Below are positions 46,918 through 54,163 of a stretch of DNA of 54,163 nucleotides, piece by piece. The notes beneath the pieces were generated by a model. The model was not told the DNA's origin. It worked only from the letters and a program-made list of their open reading frames with translations, and did not search any database. A program made the translations under genes and the position numbers. Position 1 is the first letter of the stretch, and every line of letters begins with the position of its first letter. This stretch comes from Bryobacteraceae bacterium (GTDB lineage Bacteria > Acidobacteriota > Terriglobia > Bryobacterales > Bryobacteraceae), in NCBI GenBank assembly GCA_019748195.1, contig JAIEPW010000078.1, forward strand, positions 1 through 54,163, written 5' to 3'.

Positions 46918-48216
46918 CTAAGCGCGCGCCAGATCCTCGCGCCGCAGCCGGAAGTCGTCCAGCGGGCCCAGCATCGCCAGCGTCATGCGGTCCACGTTGA
47001 AGAACTGTCCGGCGAGCCGGCGGACTTCCTCCGCTTCCACGCTCTCGATGCTGTCCAGCATCTCGTCGATCGACAGGAACCGCTGGAAGTACAACTGCTG
47101 GCGGGCGAGGTTGCCCATGCGGCTGGACGTGGACTCGAGTCCCAGCACGAACGAGCCTTTCAGGTGATCCTTGGCGCGGCGCAGCTCATCGGCGGACACC
47201 GGCTTGTCCTGCAGTTCCCGCAGCTCCCGCACAATCGACTCCACCACGCGGCGCGCGCTCTTGAGCGACGTTCCGGCGTAGATGGCCATGCAGCCGGCGT
47301 CGCGATACAGATTCAGCTCGCTGAAGACGGCGTAACACAGGCCCTGCTGCTCGCGAATCTTCTGGAACAGCCGCGAGCTCATGCCGCCGCCCAGAATCGT
47401 GTTGAGCAGATAACTGGCATAGCGGTCCTTATGGGGCATCGGCAGCGCGGGAACGCCCAGGTACAGGTGAACCTGTTCCAGCGACTTTTTGGAGCGGAAC
47501 ACGAACTGCGCATTCGGCTCCGGCGGCTCCGGAGCCGGATTCCGCTTGCGGCGCTTCAGCCCCGCGAAGTGATCCGACGCCAATTGCACCAGCTTCCTGT
47601 GCTTCAGGCTGCCCGCCGCGGTGATCAGGATATTGGCGGGAGAATACGCCTGCCGGTGAAAGTCGAAGAGCTTTTCGCGGTCGAAGCTGCGCACCGTGCG
47701 CCGCGTGCCCAGAATCGGCCGGCCCAGCGCGTGCCCTTTCCAGAACGTGCGCGAAAACATTTCGTGCAGCAGCGATTCCGGACTGTCGGATTCCATCTTC
47801 AATTCTTCCAGAATCACGCCCTTTTCCCGCTCAATGTCTTCCGGGCGAAACACCGGGTTCAATACCAGGTCGGAAATGATGTCGAAGGCGATGGGAACAT
47901 GCTCGTCCAGCACCTTGCAATTGAAGCTGACCAGTTCCTTGGAAGTGAAGGCGTCCAACCCGCCGCCGATCGAATCCGCGGCGCGGGCGATCTGCTCGGC
48001 TGAGCGTTTCTTGGTCCCCTTGAAGACCATATGCTCGGTGAAGTGCGTGATCCCGGATTCTTCCGGAGTCTCGCGGCGGCTGCCGCTGGCGATCCAGATT
48101 CCAACGGAAACGCTCCGCACATGCGGCATTTGTTCGGTGATCACGCGCACCCCGTTCGGGAGCGTCGCGGTCTCTATCGATCTGGACTGCAGAGCGCGAG
48201 GGACAGTGAATGCCAC
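46918..48216 (-). CDS. M16-family zinc metallopeptidase
   Basis: A 432-residue peptidase. The inverted zinc motif HFTEH (His58, Glu61, His62) is in [13 protein letters not shown], and the third ligand Glu lies near 137 in [10 protein letters not shown]. The N-terminal half is the active domain ([21 protein letters not shown]); the C-terminal half matches the companion domain, with [21 protein letters not shown] and [16 protein letters not shown]. No signal peptide is evident, so it probably acts in the cytoplasm on peptides or targeting sequences. It is first in the operon, 21 bases before the TPM gene, and diverges from rlmN. Confidence 0.93.
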   Translation of the reverse strand: MAFTVPRALQSRSIETATLPNGVRVITEQMPHVRSVSVGIWIASGSRRETPEESGITHFTEHMVFKGTKKRSAEQIARAADSIGGGLDAFTSKELVSFNCKVLDEHVPIAFDIISDLVLNPVFRPEDIEREKGVILEELKMESDSPESLLHEMFSRTFWKGHALGRPILGTRRTVRSFDREKLFDFHRQAYSPANILITAAGSLKHRKLVQLASDHFAGLKRRKRNPAPEPPEPNAQFVFRSKKSLEQVHLYLGVPALPMPHKDRYASYLLNTILGGGMSSRLFQKIREQQGLCYAVFSELNLYRDAGCMAIYAGTSLKSARRVVESIVRELRELQDKPVSADELRRAKDHLKGSFVLGLESTSSRMGNLARQQLYFQRFLSIDEMLDSIESVEAEEVRRLAGQFFNVDRMTLAMLGPLDDFRLRREDLARA

Positions 48217-48279
48217 GCTTCATTGTACCCCGTTCTGGCCAATCGCGATTTCACCGGTTCCCCTGCTAGAATGGTACAA

Positions 48280-49329
48280 ATGGCGCAAAGCCTTGTAGGA
48301 ATGGAACTTGCGGACATCCAAGCGGCGTTGCCGCAGGGTGTCGCAGGATACCGCGCCCGCCAGATCTACGACGCCGTCTATCGCCAGCGGCGGCTGAATT
48401 GGAGCGCGATTTCCACCTTACCCTCCGCTTTGCGGACCGATCTCGCGCTGCGGATGCCGCTCGGGATTCCGGAACAGGACACCCAGTACTTGTCGAGCGA
48501 TGGTACTAGAAGATACCTGTTGCGGCTCGATGACGGGCAGACCGTGGAAACCGTTCTGATGCCGGAGGAGGCCCGCAATACCGCCTGCATTTCCAGCCAG
48601 GTGGGCTGCCCGGTGAACTGCCAGTTCTGCCTGACGGCGCGGATGGGTCTGGAACGCAATCTTACCGCGGGCGAGATCGTCGGCCAGGTGCTGTTCCTGT
48701 GCGCGGCGAACGGCCTGGAGGCGAACTCAGACCGGCTGAACATCGTCATGATGGGTCAGGGCGAACCGCTGCTGAATCTGCCCAACGTCATCAAGGCCAC
48801 CCGCATCCTGGCGGATCCGGAAGGCATGGCGATTTCGCCCCGGCGCATCACCTTGTCGACCTCGGGGATCATTCCCAAGATCGAGGAACTGGGCCGCGAG
48901 GCGGTGCGGCCCAAGCTGGCGATTTCCCTGAACGCATCGCACCAGGAGCAGCGGGAGGAGCTGATGCCGATCACCCGCAAGTGGCGGCTGAAGGATCTGA
49001 TGGACGCCTGTCGCGCGTATCCGCTGCGCCCGTGGGAAAAGCTGACGTTCGAGTACGTGCTGCTGAAAGACGTGAACGATACGGACGCGGACGCCCGCCG
49101 CGTGGTGAAGCTGCTGGCCGGTCTGAACTGCAAGGTGAACCTGATCGCCCTGAATCCCGGACCGGGCATTCCGTTCGGAACGCCGGAGCGCGCCCGCGTG
49201 GAGTCTTTCCAGGCGATTGTAAGGCGCGCGGCGCCATGTTTCGTGCGCAAACCCAGGGGTCGCGACATCTTCGCGGCGTGCGGCCAGCTCAAGAAGATGG
49301 AAAGCGAGGGCCTGGTGCGGCTGTCTTAA
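48280..49329 (+). CDS. rlmN: Dual-specificity 23S rRNA/tRNA adenine-C2 methyltransferase RlmN
   Basis: A 349-residue radical-SAM enzyme that methylates A2503 of 23S rRNA and A37 of some tRNAs. The cluster motif CPVNCQFC supplies Cys110, Cys114 and Cys117, and Cys334 in DIFAACGQL is the conserved resolving Cys. N-terminal HhH-like part: [13 protein letters not shown]. The frame is open upstream to 48031; the ATG at 48280 best fits the family N-terminus, with 48271 and 48301 as alternatives. Divergent from the M16 gene with 63 bp between. Confidence 0.95.
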   Translation: MAQSLVGMELADIQAALPQGVAGYRARQIYDAVYRQRRLNWSAISTLPSALRTDLALRMPLGIPEQDTQYLSSDGTRRYLLRLDDGQTVETVLMPEEARNTACISSQVGCPVNCQFCLTARMGLERNLTAGEIVGQVLFLCAANGLEANSDRLNIVMMGQGEPLLNLPNVIKATRILADPEGMAISPRRITLSTSGIIPKIEELGREAVRPKLAISLNASHQEQREELMPITRKWRLKDLMDACRAYPLRPWEKLTFEYVLLKDVNDTDADARRVVKLLAGLNCKVNLIALNPGPGIPFGTPERARVESFQAIVRRAAPCFVRKPRGRDIFAACGQLKKMESEGLVRLS

Positions 49330-49387
49330 AATGCGGTGGTATTCTGAAGTTGTCCAGGAAGTTGTTCGATAGAAAGGGAGGTACACG

Positions 49388-49681
49388 ATGGAGGATGACA
49401 ACAGGCTGTCTTACTTCTTCTTAGGTTTGGGAGTGGGGGTAGCCCTGGGCGTGCTGTTTGCGCCGCAATCCGGCTCGGAGACCCGGGATCTGATCCGCAG
49501 CAAGACGGATGAGGGACGGGATTATCTCCGGCGGCGCGGCCAGGAGATTCGAGATTCCGCCGAGGAAGCGGTGGAACGGGGCAAGTCCGCCATTCAGCGC
49601 CAGAAGGAGCAGTTGTCGGCGGCCGTGGACGCGGGCAAGTCGGCGTATCGCGAGTCGCGAACCGCCGGTTCGGATGTGTAG
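49388..49681 (+). CDS. YtxH-domain small membrane protein
   Basis: A 97-residue protein with GLGVGVALGVLFAPQSGSETR, the YtxH membrane segment with the APxSGxETR motif, then a helical charged region (DYLRRRGQEIRDSAEEAVER). YtxH proteins are small stress-related proteins of unclear role. AGGGAGGT lies seven bases before the ATG. It is followed by a hairpin and the DUF948-like gene. Confidence 0.9.
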   Translation: MEDDNRLSYFFLGLGVGVALGVLFAPQSGSETRDLIRSKTDEGRDYLRRRGQEIRDSAEEAVERGKSAIQRQKEQLSAAVDAGKSAYRESRTAGSDV

Positions 49682-49701
49682 GTTTCTAAAGATTGAACGG
49701 G

Positions 49702-49724
49702 GCCTCCGGCCGCGCGCCGGAGGC
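49702..49724. repeat. Perfect 9-bp hairpin between the ytxH-like and DUF948-like genes
   Basis: Perfect inverted repeat GCCTCCGGC/GCCGGAGGC with a 5-base loop CGCGC in the 79-bp gap between two plus-strand genes. No T-run follows, so an RNA-stability or partial attenuation role is more likely than termination. Confidence 0.75.
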
Positions 49725-49760
49725 TACCGCCACCCTCGAGGATCGGGACGGTAAGACCAC

Positions 49761-50264
49761 ATGGACCAAGGGACGCTTCTCACAACTATGACGATCTTCG
49801 TGGTCGTCGCCGCCGTGGCGCTGGTGATCCAGGCCGGAATGCTGGTGGGGATGTACATCTCGTTCAAGCAGATGCGCGAGAAGCTGACGGCCATGCAGCC
49901 GGGCATCGAGAACCTGGTGAAGAACTCCACGCTGGCCGTGGAACAAAGCCGCAAGCAGATCCTGGAAGTCACCACCCGCGCCAATGAGGTGCTGGACATC
50001 TCCAAGCGGCAGCTTCTGGTGGTGGAGGGCGTCCTGAACGACGCCTCCGGCCGGGCGCGCGTGCAACTGGAACGCGCCGAGTTGATCCTGGACGACACCC
50101 TGGGCCGGGTGCATGAAACGGTCGCCCTGGTGCATCGCGGGGTACTGAAGCCGTTGCGCGAGATCAACGCGCTTTCCGCGGGCATTCGCGGATTCTTCGA
50201 GTTCCTGAAAGGCGGCCGGCCGAGCGTCGCGCAGGTCACCCAGGACGAAGAGATGTTCATCTGA
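49761..50264 (+). CDS. DUF948-like membrane-anchored coiled-coil protein
   Basis: A 167-residue protein with an N-terminal transmembrane helix (MTIFVVVAAVALVIQAGMLV) and a long helical part (EVTTRANEVLDISKRQLLVV, ELILDDTLGRVHETVALV), like DUF948 proteins. It lies after the YtxH-like gene, and in other bacteria these two types occur together as small envelope proteins. Function unknown. Confidence 0.75.
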   Translation: MDQGTLLTTMTIFVVVAAVALVIQAGMLVGMYISFKQMREKLTAMQPGIENLVKNSTLAVEQSRKQILEVTTRANEVLDISKRQLLVVEGVLNDASGRARVQLERAELILDDTLGRVHETVALVHRGVLKPLREINALSAGIRGFFEFLKGGRPSVAQVTQDEEMFI

Positions 50265-50314
50265 TGGGCCACAACGCCGCCGCGCCGCCCCGCTGATCCC
50301 GATACACTGGAGTC

Positions 50315-52717
50315 GTGAAGCTCCTTTGGCCCGCACTGGGGGCACTTCTGCTCGGCGAGCAGGTTCCCGACTCGCAATCCCTGCAGCCGTCCTCCATCAC
50401 CCGCCAGTTGCGCGAAGGCAAACTGGACGCCGGCGCATGCTATCGCGTGCGCGAACTGAGCTTTTTCAAGGAAGATGTCCGCATTTTCCTCACCGACGGC
50501 TACCTGATCTTCGCCCACCCGCTGAACGGCAAGCGGCTGAGCGCGATGTTCTCCGCCGAGGCCGAAGGGGGCGACGGCGAGATCCTGATGCTGCCGCCGC
50601 ATCGCGGGGAGCGGCGTTCGCTCGCCTCCTTCACCAAGTCCCCCAACCTGAGCGAGCACATCTCCTCGGCGCTGATGATCTTCACCGACGACACCGCCGC
50701 CGCGCTGCTGGCCGAGATCGAGCGCTCCGGCGCCAGGCGCAGCGAGGAGATGGGCGTGCTGCTGAGCGACCGCTGGTCGGAGACGGTTCGCAACATTCAG
50801 GCCAGCTTCGAGGTCCGCCTGCTGGAGGATCTTCTGGGCGGCGCGCAGCCGGGGTTCTTCTTCATGGCCGCGGCCGGGAAGTCGCTGGGTAACTTCGATA
50901 TCTTCCACGACCCGAAAGCCCGTGAACAGGTGGTGGCGGGTCAATTGACGCAGCGCAACAACCGCACGCTGTACGACATCTGGACCAGCTTCGAATCCCG
51001 CTCCGTGCGCAAGGGCGCGGCGCCCGGGACGCCGCAACTGTTCCGCACCGATTCCATCCGCATTGACGCCGAACTGCTGCCCGACCTGCGCATTCAGGCA
51101 GTGACGCGGTCCGCGATTCAGACGCTGGACAAGCCGGTGCGCGCCGTTGCGCTGGACATCTCGCGCCGGATGCGGGTGACGGAGGCGCGCGTGAACGGCG
51201 AGCCGGCGCAGGTCTTCCTGCGCGAGAGCCTGCGCGGCGCGGCGCTGCGCGGCGGCGACAGCGAGACCTTCCTGGTGGTCCCCAAGCAGGAGCTGCCCGC
51301 CCACGCGCGCGCCGAGATCGAGATCCGGCACGAAGGGAACGTGATCGGCATGGCCGGCAACAATGTGTACTTCGTCGGCTCGCGCGCCACCTGGTATCCG
51401 CACCGCATCGGCGAGTTCGTCCTGCATGACGTCACGTTCCGCTATCCCAAGACGCTCAGCCTGGCGATCGCGGGCGAGATCGTGGATGACCAGACCGAGG
51501 GGGAGCGCCGCGTGACCCGAACCGTGACGCGCACTCCGATTCGCGCGGCCGGGTTCAACCTGGGCAACTACCAGAAGGCCAGGTCCGCGCGCGGAGCGCT
51601 GACCGTGGAAGTGTACGGCAATCGGGCGGTGGAGTCGGCGCTGAGCCGGCAGCCCACCATCCTGTTCGCGCCGCCGGCCATCGGCGGCATTCCGCCCCGG
51701 CGGTCGCCGGACCTGATCGCGGCGCCGGCGATGCCGCCCGATCCCACGGCGCGGCTGCGCTCCATCGCCGAGGATGTCGCCAGCACGCTCGAGTTCCTGA
51801 CGGAGCGCTTCGGCCCGCCTCCGGTGGCGACCCTGCGCGTGTCCCCGATCCCGGGCACCTTCGGGCAGGGTTTCCCCGGCCTGCTGTATCTGTCGACGAT
51901 CGCCTACCTGGATCCCGCCCAGCGGCCGGCGGCGCTGCGATCGCCGGACCTGCAGTTGTTCTTCTCGGAATTGCTGGAGGAGCATGAGACGGCGCATCAA
52001 TGGTTCGGCAACCTGGTGATCGCCGCCGGATACCAGGACGACTGGCTGATGGAAGCGCTGGCGAACTACGCGGCCTTGATGTACCTGGAAAAGAAGCGCG
52101 GCCCCCGCGCGGTGGAATCCGTGCTGGAGGACTATCGAAAGCGGCTGCTGCGCAAGGGCGAAGGCGGCGCGACCGTGGAGTCGGCCGGCCCCATTGTCTG
52201 GGGCGTCCGCCTGACTTCCATGACTCCCGAAGCGTGGCGCGCCATCACCTACGAAAAGGGCTCCTGGATCATCCACATGCTGCGCTACCGCATGGGCGAC
52301 GAGGCGTTCCGCAAGATGCTGGCGGAGCTGCTGAAGCGCTACCGGCTGCAGGCGATCACCACCGAGCAGTTCCGCAAGCTGGCGGCGAGCTTTCTGCCCC
52401 CCAAGTCGCGGGACCCGCAACTGGAAGAGTTTTTCGAAGCCTGGGTTTACGGCACCGGCGTCCCGACGCTGGCCCTGAACCACGCGGTGAAGCCGCGCGG
52501 CAAGGAATTCCGGCTGACCGGAACCCTCGCCCAGACGCAGGTGGAGGAGGATTTCAGCGTGGACGTGCCCATCGAGATCCAGTTCGCGCGGGGCGCGCCA
52601 ATGGTGTACTGGGTGCGCAGCTCCACGGACCCCGTGAACTTCGCCGTCAACCTGCCGCAGCGTCCGGTGCGCGTGACGCTATCGCCCGGCAACGCGATCC
52701 TGGCGCAGAAACGATAG
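50315..52717 (+). CDS. M1-type (gluzincin) metallopeptidase, exported
   Basis: An 800-residue zinc peptidase starting at GTG (MKLLWPALGALLLG signal-like start). The zinc site is complete: H557-E558-T-A-H561 in EEHETAHQWFG and the third ligand E580 in WLMEALANY, exactly 18 residues apart as in M1 aminopeptidases. The long N-terminal region (about 25-450) is beta-rich and lacks the usual GAMEN exopeptidase motif in recognisable form, so substrate handling may differ from standard aminopeptidases. A small C-terminal beta domain follows. Convergent with the S10-like gene, 3 bases apart. Confidence 0.85.
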   Translation: MKLLWPALGALLLGEQVPDSQSLQPSSITRQLREGKLDAGACYRVRELSFFKEDVRIFLTDGYLIFAHPLNGKRLSAMFSAEAEGGDGEILMLPPHRGERRSLASFTKSPNLSEHISSALMIFTDDTAAALLAEIERSGARRSEEMGVLLSDRWSETVRNIQASFEVRLLEDLLGGAQPGFFFMAAAGKSLGNFDIFHDPKAREQVVAGQLTQRNNRTLYDIWTSFESRSVRKGAAPGTPQLFRTDSIRIDAELLPDLRIQAVTRSAIQTLDKPVRAVALDISRRMRVTEARVNGEPAQVFLRESLRGAALRGGDSETFLVVPKQELPAHARAEIEIRHEGNVIGMAGNNVYFVGSRATWYPHRIGEFVLHDVTFRYPKTLSLAIAGEIVDDQTEGERRVTRTVTRTPIRAAGFNLGNYQKARSARGALTVEVYGNRAVESALSRQPTILFAPPAIGGIPPRRSPDLIAAPAMPPDPTARLRSIAEDVASTLEFLTERFGPPPVATLRVSPIPGTFGQGFPGLLYLSTIAYLDPAQRPAALRSPDLQLFFSELLEEHETAHQWFGNLVIAAGYQDDWLMEALANYAALMYLEKKRGPRAVESVLEDYRKRLLRKGEGGATVESAGPIVWGVRLTSMTPEAWRAITYEKGSWIIHMLRYRMGDEAFRKMLAELLKRYRLQAITTEQFRKLAASFLPPKSRDPQLEEFFEAWVYGTGVPTLALNHAVKPRGKEFRLTGTLAQTQVEEDFSVDVPIEIQFARGAPMVYWVRSSTDPVNFAVNLPQRPVRVTLSPGNAILAQKR

Positions 52718-52720
52718 CCC

Positions 52721-54163
52721 TTACTGCCGCGGAATGCTCATGCGGATGAACTCCGCCGCATCCTGCTTCAACCGCAGCAGGGAAGGCTTGTGGATGTACA
52801 TCATGTGTCCGGCCTCGTAGTACTTGTGGGTGAAGTTGGCGCGCGCCGCCGGGTGCAGCCCCATGTGGGAAAGCGTGTACTCCGCCGCGAAATAGGGCGT
52901 CGCCATGTCGTAGTAGCCGTAGCCGACAAACACCTTCATGTGCGGGTTCTTGGCGAAGGCGCCGCGCAGCGCGTCCGCGGTCTCGACGAACTGGTTCTGG
53001 GAGTTGAAGTCCCAGGGCTGGATGCCGCCGCCGAGAATGAAGTACGTGGAGTCGGTCTTGTAGCCCAACTGCTCGCGCACATACTGGTTGAACAAGGCGG
53101 TGTACGGCGGGCGGATGGCGCTGTTGGAGGGATCGAACTCGTAGGAGTCGCCGGCGTCGAGCGGCGCGGGCCCGGTCAGGCGGCTGTCCAGCCGGCCCAC
53201 CATCTGCTTGCGATCCCGCAGCAACTGGCGGTTGAAGCGCGCGAGCGGCAGCCGCAGGTCGCTTTCGTCGACGTATTGCGGATCCAGGCCCGTCAGGCGG
53301 GCCAGCTTATCCACGGCGGCCTTGCGCTGCGCCGCGGTCATGCGATCGCCCTTCGCCAGCGCCTCCGCGTAGCCGGTGATGGCCCAGGTCTCGCTTTCGG
53401 ATAGCGCTTTCTTCAGGTCCTTTTGCAGATCCGGACCCAGCTTCTTGTGATACCAGGCGGTGGCGGTGTAGGTGGGCAGCATCAGGATATGCGGCAGGTC
53501 GTTGCCGCGCGTGGTCAGCACCGTTTGATACTGCAGGATGGTGGAGATCAGGCAGATGCCGTTCAGGGCGATCCCCTGGTCCACCAGGGCGCCGGCGAGT
53601 CCGGCGGCGCGAAAGGTACCGTAGCTTTCGCCGGCCAGGAACAAGGGCGATTGCCAGCGTTCGTTTCGCGTCAGATACAGGCGGATGAACTCGCCGACGG
53701 ATTGGATATCGCCGCGGACGCTGTTGAACCGCTGCGCCAGGTCCTGGCGGGCGGCGCGGGAGTAGCCCGTCCCCACCGGATCGATGAACACGAGATCGGT
53801 TTCCTCCAGCCAGGTGCCTTCGTTATCCACGAGTTGGTAGGGAGCGGGCGGAAGGTTGCCGTCGTCCAGCATTTTCACGCGCTTCGGTCCCAGGGCGCCC
53901 ATGTGCAGCCACACCGAGCTGGATCCGGGGCCGCCGTTGAAGCTGAACAGCAGCGGACGGGCCTTCTTGTTGGTCGTTCCATCGAGTGTGTAAGCGATGT
54001 AGAACATCAGCGCATCGATCTCGCCGGTGGCGCTCTTGATCGGAAGCTGCCCGGTGGTGGCGGTGTAGCTGAGGGTTTTGCCGTTGACGGTGATGGAGTG
54101 CTTGGTGGTCACCGGCGGCTCCTCGATGAGCGGGCGTGGCTGCGCGGGGGCCGCCGCGGCGGG
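52721..54163 (-). CDS. S10-family serine carboxypeptidase-like protein, 5' end outside window
   Basis: At least 480 residues, incomplete at its N-terminus: the frame stays open to the end of the window (PAAAAPAQPRPLIEEPP before the GTG at 54112), and that GTG is probably an internal Val. Peptidase S10 features: LLFSFNGGPGSSSVWLHMG, ETDLVFIDPVGTGYSRA, nucleophile Ser in LAGESYGTFRA, Asp in GYYDMATPY and His in YEAGHMMYIH. It removes C-terminal residues from peptides, probably in the periplasm. Convergent with the M1-type gene. Confidence 0.9.
   Translation of the reverse strand, partial: PAAAAPAQPRPLIEEPPVTTKHSITVNGKTLSYTATTGQLPIKSATGEIDALMFYIAYTLDGTTNKKARPLLFSFNGGPGSSSVWLHMGALGPKRVKMLDDGNLPPAPYQLVDNEGTWLEETDLVFIDPVGTGYSRAARQDLAQRFNSVRGDIQSVGEFIRLYLTRNERWQSPLFLAGESYGTFRAAGLAGALVDQGIALNGICLISTILQYQTVLTTRGNDLPHILMLPTYTATAWYHKKLGPDLQKDLKKALSESETWAITGYAEALAKGDRMTAAQRKAAVDKLARLTGLDPQYVDESDLRLPLARFNRQLLRDRKQMVGRLDSRLTGPAPLDAGDSYEFDPSNSAIRPPYTALFNQYVREQLGYKTDSTYFILGGGIQPWDFNSQNQFVETADALRGAFAKNPHMKVFVGYGYYDMATPYFAAEYTLSHMGLHPAARANFTHKYYEAGHMMYIHKPSLLRLKQDAAEFIRMSIPRQ

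Overview
This 54.2 kb, GC-rich window looks like the chromosome of an acidobacterium of the Solibacter/Bryobacter type. The evidence is family-level: three very long Oar-like TonB-dependent receptors with an N-terminal carboxypeptidase-regulatory domain, beta-propeller proteins carrying the TIGR03437 C-terminal domain, an ECF sigma factor paired with a membrane Ser/Thr kinase, a PEP-CTERM protein and many secreted peptidases. No rRNA, tRNA, phage, IS element or CRISPR array was recognised. The assignment is by inference; no database could be searched.

Layout. 1-5.2 kb: housekeeping genes (serS, gltA, rsmE, a PspC-like protein) flanked by two non-coding repeat arrays built from small hairpins with TTCA or TTTA loops. 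5.2-10.6 kb: a secreted CocE-type hydrolase, msrP, a hicBA toxin-antitoxin cassette bounded by imperfect 44/47-bp direct repeats, a membrane protein, a PIN-domain relic and a small conserved protein. 10.7-15.1 kb: two secreted beta-propeller proteins on the minus strand with decayed TIGR03437 sequence between and above them. 15.5-21.6 kb: a TPR/TolB-like membrane protein, then a tight PEP-CTERM / ECF sigma / Ser-Thr kinase gene set. 21.6-22.3 kb: a gene-free stretch with a chain of hairpins ending in a strong terminator, a small-RNA candidate.

22.3-30.6 kb: a zinc-ribbon protein with a DUF418 membrane protein, a secreted S9 peptidase, a PAS-GGDEF-EAL protein, a PrmA-like methyltransferase and an acyl-CoA ligase. 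30.9-41.6 kb: three tandem paralogous Oar-like receptors, each with its own leader, a G-run ribosome binding site and a matching rho-independent terminator. 41.6-44.6 kb: a membrane protein, a secreted choice-of-anchor-I type propeller and recX. 44.7-48.2 kb: a compact minus-strand operon (M16 peptidase, TPM-domain protein, nucleotidyltransferase-like protein, LemA) closed by a strong terminator. 48.3-54.2 kb: rlmN, a YtxH-like protein, a DUF948-like protein, an M1-type metallopeptidase and a 5'-incomplete S10 carboxypeptidase-like protein.

Taken together the genes suggest a heterotroph living on polymers and peptides, with large outer-membrane receptors, several exported peptidases (S15/CocE, S9, M16, M1, S10) and membrane-linked signalling by sigma factor/kinase and c-di-GMP. 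The most unusual items are the hicBA cassette whose flanking duplication preserves the ends of both neighbouring genes, the nested 28/112-bp hairpin array, the nucleotidyltransferase-like gene embedded between lemA and its usual TPM partner, and the candidate small RNA.
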